From: Azolla caroliniana
Lineage: Eukaryota; Polypodiophyta
Length of the DNA: 64,000 nt
Assembly: GCA_043228905.1 (NCBI GenBank)
Contig: JBHGNT010000018.1
Coordinates: forward strand, 3,472,001 to 3,536,000
Direction of reading: 5' to 3'
Position 1 is the stretch's first letter. Each line of letters opens with the position of its first letter. The position numbers were made by a program, and so were the translations under genes. The notes under the pieces were generated by a model, which was not told where the DNA came from, did no database searches, and was given only the letters and a program-made list of their open reading frames with translations. Of the stretch, positions 11,524-22,884 are shown in pieces.

Positions 11524-11817
11524 CTTTTTTTTGCTTGAAAAAATTGGATTGTATAGTCAAATGTTCATGGTATTATAATGTTCAAATGTGTCCAAACCCC
11601 CAATGTAGGCCAAAACAACTTTATTCAATTTTCCTTTTAATCCAGGCTTCGTTGATGCAATTTTAGAACTAACCTCTGCCAAAACCATGTTTATCATTGC
11701 AACCCAACATAACCAAAAAATGAAAATTTAGTACGCACTAGGAACAGAACAACGAATTTCCACATCTAGGACAGAAATTCTTTTGATCATTTCGACTCTC
11801 CTTTTTAAAGCCAACTT
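11524..11817 (-). pseudogene. Decayed duplicate of ASS exon 2 and part of intron 1
   Basis: Matches about 7220-7497 of the synthase gene across the intron 2 edge, exon 2 and over 100 bp of intron 1, in the same orientation. Because intron sequence is included, it is a DNA duplication and not a retrocopy. The acceptor AG has become AA. The P-loop Ser of the SGGLD motif reads Ile, and the end of the exon is rearranged. No other exon is present nearby, so it cannot make enzyme. Confidence 0.88.
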
Positions 11818-12018
11818 GAAACTAATGATTTTCTGAAGGCAACCAATGTTTCCAAAATTCTATGGGCAACTAGTATTTCCACAATGTTCCCCGACAATGC
11901 ATCAATGTCTCTTTCATCTAGGGGATATTCAAAATGTAAAACAACGAGAAAGGCAAAACGAAACGCAAGACAACGAGGAGGAGCGGCGCGCTAGTGCAAG
12001 GCGTTTGCGGCGCAACGA

Positions 12019-12238
12019 CAGGAGGTGCGGAAACGGAGCTGGTGCCGCGCTAGCGCATGGAGGTGATTTGCAGACGTGCATACGTGGGGCACAATAGCCT
12101 CTCGCTGCTCATTCCTGTAGACAATCCACAGGAGGTGCGGAAACGGAGCTGGTGTCGCGCTAGTGCATGGAGGTGATCTGCAGACGTGCATACATGGGGC
12201 ACAATAGCCTCTCGCTGCTCATTCCTGTAGACGATCCA
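12019..12238. repeat. GC-rich tandem duplication, 110-bp period
   Basis: Two units at 12019-12128 and 12129-12238, each beginning 'caggaggtgcggaaacgg'. They differ at only a few positions, and a third unit starts but diverges after 'caggcggtg'. The GC content is far above the surroundings. Origin unknown. Confidence 0.85.
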
Positions 12239-12284
12239 CAGGCGGTGTCGTCACAGCCTCCCCGCCGCCGCTGCTTCACTCTGA

Positions 12285-13142
12285 TCACGGGAGGGAATCG
12301 AGCAGGAGTAATGTGAGTACCTCATCGGCAAGAGGTACTTCCAACGAGGTTGCTTGATGTATTAGCTCCTGGAAGGCATTCATGTGCTCCGCCATACTGG
12401 AGCCATCTTGGTACCGGAGCCTCACTAGCTTCCAGAATACCAAAACCCGATTGACAGCATTCTTGTTCTGGAACATGATGTCGATCTTCTCCTAAAGTTC
12501 ATGAGCCTTGTTCTATTCATTGAAGTTGTTGTACAGGCTCATGTCGATGAAACACCAGATGTATTTCGTCGTCTTCATGTGCATCACCTCCCACCTGTGG
12601 CATCAATCTTATCCGGTCTCTTGTCCCCGAACTGAACCGGCAACCAAAGATCTTTAACCACCAGCATGTCCCTCATCTTTGACTTCCACACTGAGTAGTT
12701 GGAGCCGGTGAGCTTGAACATGCCGCCGAACGACTCTTCCATTTCTTGTCTTATAGGCTCTGATACCAGATTGTGAAGAATAGAGCGGAATATTGCTCAG
12801 CCACAACCGAGTCTTGAATCACAAAAATGGGAATGAACGAGAGAGTACATAGAAATGGCACAGGATGTTTACGTGGAAAACCCTAATAGGGAAAAAACCA
12901 CGGGAGCCCACAGACTCCAACTATCACTATATGAGAGGAAATACAAAGTGGAGGCACAGAGGCAATGACCTCGTGCTCGCGATCTTCGCCAGACGGCGGT
13001 TACAACAGAGAGTGCTCGTAGCTACTCTCTCTCTCTCTCTCTGTACAGTAGTTATGCACGTACAACAATATGACAATCACATTATAAAGTGATTGCCCTA
13101 AGTCATATTTATACTTATATGAACTTAGGGCTATTTTCTTAT
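12285..13142 (-). mobile_element. Cop-4: 5' end of a Ty1/copia element (LTR, PBS, gag start)
   Basis: On the minus strand a partial LTR (about 13142-12772) is followed by a canonical initiator-tRNA-Met primer-binding site TGGTATCAGAGC (12768-12757). A gag start follows ('MEESFGGMFKLTGSNYSVW', then 'RLRYQDGSSMAEHMNAFQEL'). Several stops break the frame and it ends at about 12287. The LTR shares 'gtataaatatgacttaggg' with Cop-1, so the two are relatives, but its first ~195 bp are missing. It abuts Cop-2 in mid-RT. Confidence 0.8.
12757..12768 (-). promoter_or_regulatory. tRNA-Met primer-binding site of Cop-4
   Basis: TGGTATCAGAGC on the minus strand, 3 nt after the LTR end. It is the standard copia primer-binding site and contrasts with Gyp-C and the mini-gypsy, which lack one. 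Confidence 0.85.
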
Positions 13143-13741
13143 GTATGGAATCCATTTCTGATTGCATAGCACTCATCAAATGTGGATCATCACATGCATC
13201 TTCAAAAGTAAGTGGCTCCTCATTACATGCTATTGCAACAATAGAATAATCCACAAAATTACTTCATGCATGGCGAGATCTTGATCTTGTTCTACCAAGT
13301 AAAGGTGCACTCAATTTGCTATCTTGCAAATTTTGTTTCAGCCACTTTGGCATAATTTGTGCACTCTTGATAGACATGCGCTCATTATGTAATACATCTT
13401 CAATATGTACATCATGCGTGGGCTGAATTTCATGCTCATTTTCAACCATATTTTGTTGCAAATGTTCAGCCATGTTTGGCTGGACATTTTGTGCATTTTC
13501 AACACTTATTTGTTGGAAAATTTCAGCCCTTTGAAGCTCACTTGGCTAGTCTACATGTCCATAGTCAAGCGCACCACTTTGGAACAAAGGCATGAGTGTA
13601 TCAAACACATCTTTGTGAGCTAATTGTTGGCTGTTTTTTGCATTCAAGAAAAGGGAAGGCTGAATTTTCAGCAAATACCACATCTCGACTCACAATAATT
13701 GTATCCGTCTATGGATGGTACAAACGATATCCCTTACTTTC
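13143..13741 (-). mobile_element. Cop-2, downstream part (end of integrase to start of RT)
   Basis: Continues the Cop-2 polyprotein after the Gyp-A insertion: 'ESKGYRLYHP' and 'TDTIIVSRDVVFAEN', then the RT entry 'EEPLTFEDACDDPHLMSAMQ'. Stops interrupt the frame. It ends where Cop-4 begins, so the rest of RT and RNase H is absent. Confidence 0.8.
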
Positions 13742-14209
13742 GCTATTGTCAAGACGGAGAGAGAGAGAGAGAGAGAGAGAAAGAAAGAAAGGTATAGTGC
13801 TAAGACAAAGAAAGAGACAGAATTGAAAGAAAAATATTGTATTGTAGAGTAAAATGGATTACAAGGTGTAGGCAACAAAGTGTTACAAAATGGCGTTGAA
13901 CCGATTTAGGTTTGGGATGATTCATAGATCCCTATTTATAAGTAATAGAGAACACCCTAGAATATTCTTAGTCATCCTAGAATGTAAAGTGATCTAGTAG
14001 GTTTCTAGAGTATTCTAGAAGGTTCTAGTGTATGGAACACTCTAGAATATTCTAGGTCATTCTAGAATGTAGAGTAATATAGAATATTCTTATGATATTA
14101 GATTATATATTCTAAAAACTATACATATAAGAATATTAATACAATGGTTAAGGATTTGACATGTGTACAACAAGGTCGTGAACCATTTCGAGGCATGATG
14201 TGAGTGTCA

Positions 14210-14635
14210 TCATGAAACTATCCCCCTTCTTCGACGACACGTCTCACGGGTCGTAGGGTTTGCATTAGGACTTGGTTTATGAGGATATTGACGATGAAAT
14301 GTAGTGACCATATCCGCGACATTGGAAAGATTTGTGGCAGGTTCCCAAGTTCGATAATTGGGGGTATAGCCTAGCCAATCGACCAAGTAATACAGATTGT
14401 TGCGCATGATTTTAGAATCGAGAATGGAAGCAACCTCATATTTGGGTCCATCCAAGAACTCAACAGGTGGTGGGGGTGTCGTAAGACGACCCGGAATTGA
14501 ACTTGTAGTATAAGGTTCCAAAAGGGATACATGAAACACCGGATGAAGACGCATGTGTGGAGGGAGGCCAAGACGAAATGCAACATCACTTATCTTACCA
14601 GTGATCTTGTAAGGGCCAAAACGTTGGTAATCCAA
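14210..14635 (-). pseudogene. Gyp-A integrase C terminus with chromodomain
   Basis: The 141-codon frame contains the post-integrase block 'RLHPVFHVSLLEPY' and then a chromodomain ('YEVASILDSK', 'YYLVDWLGYTPNYRTWEPA'). The chromodomain ties the element to heterochromatin-targeting chromoviruses. The last codons run into the LTR past the purine tract 'aagaagggggatag'. Confidence 0.85.
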
Positions 14636-14639
14636 TTTA

Positions 14640-15640
14640 CTACAAGGCCAAGTGATCTTGATGTTGTGTTGGAGAAGCCATACATGATCCCTAACGTGGA
14701 ACTTTTTGAGGAGTGTAGGCGATGATGATCTGCAAGCCTCTTGTGTGTAACTTGAGCATCATGCAAATTGTGGAGAATGGTAGCATGAATTTCTTGGAGG
14801 TGACTAAGACGATCCTCGGCAGCAATATTGGTAGGAACATCTGGATGCGCATTCATTGTCCATTGATGATGACAACCTGTATTTGCGAAAAATGGGGAAT
14901 ATCCCATAGAAGAATGGGCTAAGTTGTTGTCAGAGAATTCCGCCAAGTGTAAAAAATCAACCCAATCATCTTGTTGATAGTTGATGAAACAACGAAGATA
15001 TTGCTCCAAAGTTTGGTTGGTATGCTCAGTTGGGCCATTAGTTTCCGGATGATAGCCCAAACAAAGCTTAACCGAAATATGGAGAAGTTTGAACATTTTC
15101 TTCCAAAACTTTGAGATGAATTGTGGACCACGATCACTAATAATATCATCCTAATGACCATACCTCCCGCATAACGAGATTAACAACCTCTTGGCTTGTA
15201 CTAGATTTCGTACATGGCAAGAAATGTGCCATTTTGGTAAGTCGATCAACCATTGTGAGAATTGCATCAAAACCTTTTGAAACTGGGAGATCGGTAATAA
15301 AATCCAAGGATATAGACTTCCAAGGATTTTCCAGAATGGGAAGTGGTTGTAGTAAGCCATAGGATCGGTGTCGAGCACTCTTCGATCGACAACATATATC
15401 ACAACTACGAACATACTCCTCAACAAAATGACGAAGGCGAGGCCACCAATAGTGTTGAGAAATTAATTCTAGAGTTTTGTGAACTGCAAAATGACCAGCC
15501 ATTGGTGAGTCATGGCAATGTTGTAAGACTTGTAGTAGTGGGGGACCATCAGGAACATACAATAGGTTTTGTCGAAACAGAAAACCACCATGCCAATAAA
15601 ATTGATGATAGTCTTTACGAGGGTTTTTTGACTACGAGCA
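14640..15640 (-). pseudogene. Gyp-A integrase core remnant
   Basis: HHCC zinc finger ('GHFAVHKTLELISQHYWW' to 'SCDICCRSK') and first catalytic Asp ('ISLDFITDLP') are readable. Frameshifts near 15150 break the rest ('[20 protein letters not shown]' is in another frame). Confidence 0.85.
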
Positions 15641-16590
15641 AGAAGCATGATCCAAGACGATATGATCCAAAACATCCTTGACAAATTCATCAGTGGCCAT
15701 ATGATCTCGAATAGAATCAACAAGAGTGGAATCTTCAAGAGTTGTTATGGCATTAACTACCATTAATCGTAAGTGATTAGGACCCAAAAGGATTTGTTTT
15801 TGATGCTCAAATGTGCCAGGTTCCCTTGGACGAAGTTCCATATAAGAGCACCGAGAAAGAGCATTTGCTTTGCCTTGCTGCATCCCAGGGCGATATATGA
15901 TGACAAAGTCGAAGTGAGTCAAAAATTGCGCCCACCGGGCTTGTTGCCGACTCAAGACTCGAGCATTTTGGAAATATGTCAAGTTCTTATTATCGTTGTA
16001 AACAATGATCTACTGCGAAGAACCTTCTAGAAAATGTTGCCATTGTTGAAAAGAATCCACAATTGCAAGAAGTTCTTTGTCATGGATCTCGTAGTTGATC
16101 TCTGCAGCTTCAAACTTTCGGGAATGAAAGGCGACAAGGTGTAGTCGTCCATCATCTCCAATCTACGATAAGACACTCCCTAGTGCAAAATCGGATGCAT
16201 CGGCTTCAAGGATGAAACGTTTTGTTGGGTCGACATGTGCAAAGATAGGTGTCATTCTAAATGATCGTTTTAAGATTTCGAATACTTCGGTTGCATCTGA
16301 ACTCCATATAAATGGCTGATTTTTGTGTGTGAGTTGAGTGAGCGGAAGCACGACCTTGGAATAATCTATAATAAATTTTCGATAGAAATTTGCAAACCCG
16401 AGAAAACATTGCACATCGCACACTAAAAGGGGCGTTTGCCACTCTAAAATTGCTTGTACCTTCATGGGGTCCATAGCAATACCATCTGATGATACAACAT
16501 ACCCCAAAAATTCCACTTGATTTTGGCCGAAACTACACTTTTCCAATTTTGCGTAGAGACCATATTCTCAGAGTCGACGCAATACCATTT
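15640..16590 (-). pseudogene. Gyp-A reverse transcriptase end and RNase H remnant
   Basis: Starts abruptly at a block related to 'REYGLYAKLEKCSFGQNQVE', where an Arg codon CGA reads TGA. It then runs through '[12 protein letters not shown]' and RNase H ('RFILEADASDFALGSVLS'). Upstream RT motifs, including YLDD, are deleted. Confidence 0.85.
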
Positions 16591-16696
16591 TACTCTACAA
16601 TACAATATTTCCCTTTCAATTCTCTCTCTTTCTTTGTCTTAGCGCTATACCTTTCTCTCTCTTTCTCTCTCTCTCTCTCGCTCTCTCTCCGTCTTG
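16585..16696. repeat. Inverted U5 block inside the Gyp-A 5' LTR
   Basis: This stretch ('ccattttactctacaatac' to 'ctctccgtcttga') is the reverse complement of 13749-13857 in the 3' LTR, while the rest of the LTR is in the normal orientation. About 40 bp next to it are missing. Confidence 0.85.
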
Positions 16697-16947
16697 AAAG
16701 TTTGAACCGATTTAGGTTTGGGATGATTCATAGATCCCTATTTATAAGTAATAGAGACCATCCTAGAATATTCTAGGTCATCCTAGAATGTAAAGTGATC
16801 TAGAAGGTTTCTAGAGTATTCTAGAAGGTTCTAGTGTATGGAACACTCTAGAATATTCTAGGTCATTCTAGAATGTAGAGTAATATAGAATATTATTATG
16901 ATATTAGATTATATATTCTAAAAATTATACATATACGAATATTAATA

Positions 16948-16997
16948 CAATGGTTAAGGATTTGACATGTGTACAACAAGGTCGTGGGTTCAAACCC
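16948..16997 (+). other. tRNA-like box A/box B segment in the Gyp-A 5' LTR
   Basis: The plus strand (antisense to the element) reads 'caatggttaagg' and, about 27 bp on, 'gggttcaaaccc', a good match to internal Pol III boxes A and B. The acceptor stem is not tRNA-like, so it is not a tRNA gene. Confidence 0.5.
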
Positions 16998-17034
16998 TTT
17001 CGAGGCATGATGTGAGTGTCATCATGACAACTAT

Positions 17035-19390
17035 AACCAACAAATATGCATTTCTTTGCCTTGTCATCAAGTTTGTGACATTGTTGTGATGGCACAAGAG
17101 CATATGCCAAACAACCAAACATATGCATATGACTAACCATAGGTTTATGTCCATTCTAAGCCTCATATGGAGTAATGACTCTCAATGCTTTTGTAGGGCA
17201 ATGATTCAACACATAATTTGCACACATAACCGCTTCCATCCAAAACTTGTTAGGAAGATACTTTCCTTTAACCATACATCGTGCTATCTCTAAGAGTGTT
17301 CTATTTTTGCGCTCCGCAACACCATTTTGTTGAGGTGTATATGACACCGTACATTGATGTGAAATACCTCTTTCACAAAGAAAAGCATTAAACTCATGTG
17401 ACATGTATTCACCGCCACAATCCATGCGTAGAGTAAAGGGCTTATTTCCAGAAAAAGTTTCAGTCATAGCTAAAAATGATTTGAAGCAAGAAAATACCTC
17501 ATTCTTTGCTTTCATAGGATACACCCATGTATGGCGAGTAGCATCATCAATGAAGGTAACAAAATATACATGCTTTCCAAAAGATGGAGTCTTCACGGGA
17601 CCACACACATCACTATGAACAAGTTGTAATTTTCTTGTAGTGTGTGTATGACTATCTTTTGGAAAAGGAGCACGATGCATTTTTCCAAGAATGCAACATT
17701 CACATGCATGTTTTTCAATGGACTCAAGTGTAGGCAACCCAATAACCATATCCTTCTTTCGCAAATGGAGCAAACTATTGAAGTTCAAGTGACCAAAACG
17801 AGCATGCCAAAGCTCCATTTCAGCCATGGAAGAATTATGGACCGCCAAGGCATTTAGAGCAGCCCTCTTGTATGTATCCAAGCAATACAAGCCATTGCAT
17901 AATGTACCGGACATAACGATAACATCGCCATTGCTGAAATCATGAACCATGCACTTATCATCAACAAAATGTACATGAAGTCCAGCTTTGGCAATCAAAG
18001 GAACCGAAATTAAGTTCTTCTTGATATCGGGCACATACAATACATTCTTTAAGATGACAATGCCTCCATTTGCAGTTGTAAGGTCAATTTCTCCTACTCC
18101 AATGGTAGGATAGGAGGCTTTGTTTGCACACACCACATGTCCTCCTTTGGGTGAATCTTTCAAGGATGCAAAAAAATGTTTGCATGAAGTAATGTGCTTT
18201 GAAGCACCACTATCAAAGAACCAATCCGAATCAATCTCACTTACAACCATACACTTAGAGTGCAATGATGCATCATAATGATATGGAACAACACATGCCC
18301 AATAATCTTGTGCAATGTTGGCTTCATCACTCTTTGCACATGAAAAATTTTCAGCAATGGTCATGTTGTATTCCTTCTTCTTCTCATTGCACTTAACAAG
18401 CTTTCTACACTCATCAATAGTATGACTAGCCTTCCGGCAATACTTGCATCTCTTCTTCTTTTGCAAATCTCCATCATTAGAGGAATGAGTGGAAGAGGGA
18501 GGTTGAGTCTTTGGTTTTGATGAACCAAAAGTTGAACCATGCTTGTTTTTTATCTTTTGTGAGATAGCAAGTGCTTGTGTTCCCTTTATCAAACCACTTC
18601 TAATCACTCTAGATTGTTCTTCTTGCAAAAGAAGAGACACAACCTCATCAAATGCATACATATGGGTATTTCCTTTTGCAACCAAACAGATTGTAGTAGC
18701 AAAGCTTTGAAAAGATTTGGGTAACCCTTTCAACAATGTAGAGATGAGTGATGTATTCGGAATGTTCTCATCTATGTTTGGCAATTGCTCTTTCAAATCT
18801 TCAATGCGTGTCACATACACATCTACTGACTCATTTTTAGCCATGTATACATCCGCAAGTTGCTTTCTCAAATATGCAACATGTGCTTCATTACGCAAGG
18901 CATACAACGAAGCAAGAGTGTCCCATGCTTGTTTTGATGAAGAGCATGACCAAATATGTGGAACTATATGACGCTTCATAGAAAGTGCAATCAATGGATG
19001 AGCTTGAGCATCTTTTCCATCCCATCTAAGTTGCTCCCGAGTAGGTGGAGTAGATGAAGTCATTGTTCTCGAAGAAGAACCTGTATATGTGACAATAGAC
19101 TGTGAAATAGAAGGACCGGCGGGACGCCAATCTACATCTACAAGCATGTTCCATAGTTGTTTGGCAACAAGTACGTGTTTCATCATGTAGAACCACATTG
19201 GATAGTTAGTCCCATCAAGCTTATCCTCAGCTTGAAGCATGCCAAACAAGTCATTGTTGTTTGCCATTTCACCAAAGAACAAGAAAGTGGTAAAATCTTA
19301 CCTCAACGAAATCTAACATGGGGAAAAAACCTCTAGCCAACACTAGAGTAAAAAGTGCCCATGTATAGGGAAAAGGTTCACATCAACGCT
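17035..19390 (-). mobile_element. Cop-2: Ty1/copia element, upstream part (gag-PR-IN)
   Basis: Open frame 19282-17156 (708 codons): gag ('LDGTNYPMWFYMMKHVLV'), zinc knuckle 'CKYCRKASHTIDEC', protease 'WFFDSGASKHIT' and integrase ('WHARFGHLNFNSLLHL', 'HSDVCGPVKTPSFGKHVYF', 'TPQQNGVAERKNRTL'). A TGG-to-TAG stop at 17157 interrupts 'TPYEA-NGHKP', and the frame goes on to 'KKCIFVGYS' where Gyp-A entered. The second catalytic motif reads 'MDCGGEY' where copia elements normally have DNGGEY or DRGGEF. No clear 5' LTR or PBS remains: only about 100 bp precede gag. Confidence 0.88.
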
Positions 19391-20690
19391 ACTCGAGGAA
19401 CACGTAAGTGTAACAGTTAGTTGGGACTTCTTCCTGGTCGGCACCAACAATTACTAAATCATCAACATAAAGTAAAATACTAACCAGCCCACTCCAACCT
19501 TTCCGGATGAAGTGAAGAGTCTGACTTCGACATGGAAAACCCCATTCAACATAGGTTGTGTGATCTTCGCGTTCCAGGCACGTGGGGCTTGCTTTAGTCC
19601 GTAGAAGGACTTCTTCAGTTGGCAAACAACCTATGTGTTCATTCCGAACTGAAATGGGGGGGGGGGGGGGGGGTTGTACCATGTACACCTGTTTCTCAAG
19701 CTCACCTTGTAGGAACACATTCTTTACATCCATTTGATGTAAGTGCCGCCCCTTTGCCGCGGCTACAACTAGCAAAACATGGGCGGTCATCATCTTCGCA
19801 ACCAATGCAAACATCTCATCGTAGTCGATGTCGTGTTGCTACGGATAGCCTTTCGCCACTAATCGGGCCTTGTATCGGTTGACGGAGCCATCGGTGTTGT
19901 ACTTGATCTTGTACACCCATCTACACCCGATCAGCTTTACTCCCTTTGGAACATCAACGAAATCCCATGTTTCATTCTCCGTGAGTGCGCACATCTCTTC
20001 CTCCATAGCGGCGCGCTAGTTTGCGTCATGTGTGGCTTCTACATAGCTCTCCGGGTCACGCACTTCCGCCACCTTTGTCATGTATGCATAGTGATGCGCC
20101 ATGTAGTCATTATATCTGTATCAAACTACGGGGTGCTTCTGGCGGGTAGATCGGCAAATCTTCTGGTTCGCCAATTTGAGGGCCCTCTTGACCGACTCAA
20201 ACTTCGTTCCAAAAGGTCCATATTCGTTCTTTCCGGAGTCGGATTCGCTCCTATCTGACTCTCCTTTGTCGGTGTGGTATTCCAACATCTTCTTCTTCCC
20301 TTTCTCTTTCTGCGTGAACCGTCTCCTTGGTTCCTTGCACCGGGAGAGTACGGTCGAGTCTCCACTACTCGCCAGCTCTTCATCCAACTGGTCGTTCCAA
20401 CTCTATCTCTCATTTGTCCTACTTAGCCAGACTCAGATCATACTCTCTTCTAGAGCTCCAATTTCTTCTTCGTTAGGAGACATTTCAACCTCACTAACCT
20501 CATCTTCAAAGATCGAAATGGAGTTGTCGGGGGTTGGAAATGAGGACAAGTACCATGATGTTGACTCATCGAACATGACATCTCGACTGACCCGCACTTG
20601 TTTGGTTCAAGGGTTATAACATTTATAACCCTTCTACTCGTCCAAGTAACCGACGAGAATGCACTTCTCGGCTTTTGGGGATTTTCGGCC
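19389..20690 (-). mobile_element. Cop-3: Ty1/copia fragment (integrase tail and RT)
   Basis: A different, older copia copy. It starts at 'KAEKCILVGYLDE', continues through 'VRVSRDVMFDESTSW', the RT entry ('GCRWVYKIKYNTDGSVNRYK'), 'LHQMDVKNVFLQGELEKQVY' and the catalytic 'ILLYVDDLVIVG'. Several stops and a frameshift break it. A 17-18 base G run (19657-19674) has expanded in the RT frame as a Pro tract. The element is lost at both ends. Confidence 0.85.
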
Positions 20691-20892
20691 TTAGCCGAGT
20701 TTGTTATTGACTGATTCGGCTTATCTCTCTCTAGTCAGTGCTTAGTTGGCCCCTGACGATCCAACTCCTTGCGCAATATCCGAATTCTGACTCGAACAAA
20801 CCGACTATCATCCGGCTCTTCAGTCAATCGGCTTTAGGCCGATCCGGCTGGCTCTCCATCCCATTTGGAGGGACTGGATTCTCAACACTTGA
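20691..20892. other. Junction sequence between Cop-3 and Gyp-B
   Basis: Carries repeated words such as 'cggccttagccgag', 'gattcggctta' and 'tcggctttaggccgatccgg'. They look like short inverted motifs of an unidentified element. No coding potential. Confidence 0.4.
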
Positions 20893-22720
20893 TCTACTCA
20901 AAAACTCAAGAGGAACATGATATACACATTCATCAAGCTTTGCAACGGTTTCGAGAATATGGTCTCTATGCAAAATTGGAGAAGTGTAGTTTTGACCAAT
21001 GTCAAGTGGAATTTTTGGGGTACATAGTCTCTTCAAGTGGCATTATGGATCCAACAAAGGTTCAAACAATTTTCGATTGGCAAACGCCACAGTCAATGCA
21101 AGATGTGCAATGTTTTTTGGGGTTCGAAAACTGTTATCACAAGTTCATCAAAGATTACTCAAAGATTGTGTTGCCCCTCACTCAATTGACGCAAAAGAAA
21201 TGACCATTTGTATGGAGTACAAATGCAAACTCTACATTTGAGGGTTTAAAACAAGCATTTACATCTGCACCAATTTTGATGCATGTTGATTCAACAAAGC
21301 GCTTTATACTCAAAGCTAATGCATTCGACTTCGCACTAGAAAACGTACTATCCCAGATTGGAGATGATGGCCAATTACACCCTGTGGCTTTTCACTCATG
21401 AAAATTTGAAGCTGCAGAAATCAACTACGAGATTCACGACAAAGAGCTTCTTGCCATTGTGGATTCTTTTCAACAACGGCGTCATTTTTTGGAAGGTTCT
21501 TCTCAACGGATTATTGTCTACGATGATCACAAAAATCTAACATACTTCCAAAGTGCTCGAGTATTGAGTGGTCGACAAGCTCGTTGGGCACAATTCTTAA
21601 CTCATTTGGATTTTGTAATTATATATCACCATGGGATGCAACAAGGAAAAGTAGACGCTTTATCTCATTGTTCATATATGGAACTTCAACTAGGAGAGGC
21701 CGCATTTGAAAGTCAGAAGCAAATCCTCTTAGGTCCTGACTGTCTACGACTAATGGCAATTCATAATATAAAAACACCTAAATATTGAAGTCTTCTTGAT
21801 TCCATTTGGGAGCATATTGAGTTTGATGAGTTCACCCAAGAACTTTTGAACCATATTATCCCAAATCGTGCTTCTTGCCCACAATCTCAAAATCCTCGTC
21901 AAGACTACACCCAGTTTAGTTGGCATGATGGTTTACTTTTTCAACAAAATATATTGTATGTGCCTGATGGACCTTCTCATCTCCAAGTCTTACAACAATG
22001 TCATGACACACCAATGGTTGGATGTTTCGGCATCCACAAGACTTTTGAGTTAATTTCTCGAAGATATTGTTGGCCACAACTTCGCCATTTTGTTAAGGAT
22101 TATGTTCATAGTTGTGATACATGTTGCCGATCAAAAAACCCTCGACATCATCCATATGGATTATTACAGCCAATGCCTATTCCTGAGAACCCATGGAAAT
22201 CTATTTCATTGGACTTCATTATGGATCTACCACCTTCCAAGGGTTTTGATGCTATTCTCACGGTAGTAAGGCCATTAATAGCCAAGAGACATCTGATTTA
22301 CTCATGCGGGAGGTGTCCAACATCATGGTCTTCCAAATGATATTATCAGTGATTGGGGTCCCCATTTCATCTCAAAATTTTGGAGGCACATGTTCAAACT
22401 CTTACATACTTCGTGCAAACTCTCTTCCGTCTACCGTCTACAAACTAATGGGCAAAGTGCGTGCACCAACCAAACATTAGAGCAATATCTTCGATGTTTT
22501 ATCAACTATCAACAAGTTTATTGGGTTGATCTATTTGGCGGAATTTTCTTACAACAACTCAGAACATTCTTCTATTGGATATTCGCCATTTTTTGCGAGC
22601 ATTGGGTACCATCCTCGTTGGACGATGCTTGAACATTAAGAACTCTCAACAAACCCGACTATTGAAGATTGGCTCATCCAACTCCAAGATATTCAAGATA
22701 TCCTTTTGCACACCCTCTCA
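20893..22720 (+). mobile_element. Gyp-B: chromovirus fragment (RT end, RNase H, integrase)
   Basis: Same family as Gyp-A, opposite strand. It begins directly after the RT active-site block ('IYSKTQEEHDIHIHQALQ'), then 'REYGLYAKLEKCSF', RNase H, zinc finger ('GIHKTFELISRRYCWPQLRH'), 'SISLDFIMDLPPSKGFDA' and a frameshifted integrase core up to about 22720. Multiple stops. No LTR of its own is certain. Confidence 0.85.
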
Positions 22721-22747
22721 AACCGAACTGAACCGTTACCGATTGTT
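22718..22747. mobile_element. Terminal fragment of the hAT-like MITE
   Basis: 'gaaccgttaccgattgtta' matches the end of the MITE at 10939-11367 and stops at the same terminal base. Only about 30 bp remain. Confidence 0.6.
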
Positions 22748-22884
22748 AAATACTCTAGAACATTCTAGAATACTCTATAAGGACCTATAAATAGGTGTCC
22801 ACTCATTCATCAAAACTCATTCAATTCAACACCAGTCTTCAACCCCTTAGCCTACTCTTTGTAACCTTTGTTCTCCTATTTGGT
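22748..22884 (+). promoter_or_regulatory. LTR-like fragment with TATA box
   Basis: 'tctagaacattctagaatac' followed by 'ctataaatagg' resembles the Gyp-A LTR core, which has the same tctag/ctaga words and TATAAATAGG. It probably is the promoter part of a related LTR, joined to the LINE that follows. Confidence 0.5.

Larger units (their letters stand above)
13747..17029 (-). mobile_element. Gyp-A: internally deleted chromovirus nested in Cop-2
   Basis: Ty3/gypsy element of 3283 bp. The 3' LTR is 13747-14217 and the 5' LTR about 16585-17029. Target duplication: 13742-13746 (ATAGC on the minus strand) and 17030-17034 (ATAGT, one base changed). It splits the Cop-2 integrase C terminus exactly inside 'FVGYS-ESKGY'. 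The interior begins in mid-RT (about 16590) and contains the RT end, RNase H, integrase and chromodomain. Gag, protease, most of RT and the PBS are lost. Many stops are present. Confidence 0.9.

Noticed and set aside
11524-11817. Alternative first exons for ASS
   Set aside because: Acceptor lost, P-loop altered, and no start codon or transit peptide upstream. A pseudogene fragment is simpler.
17156-19282. Cop-2 long frame as a host gene
   Set aside because: Has gag, zinc knuckle, DSGA protease and integrase order of Ty1/copia and lies among other retroelements.
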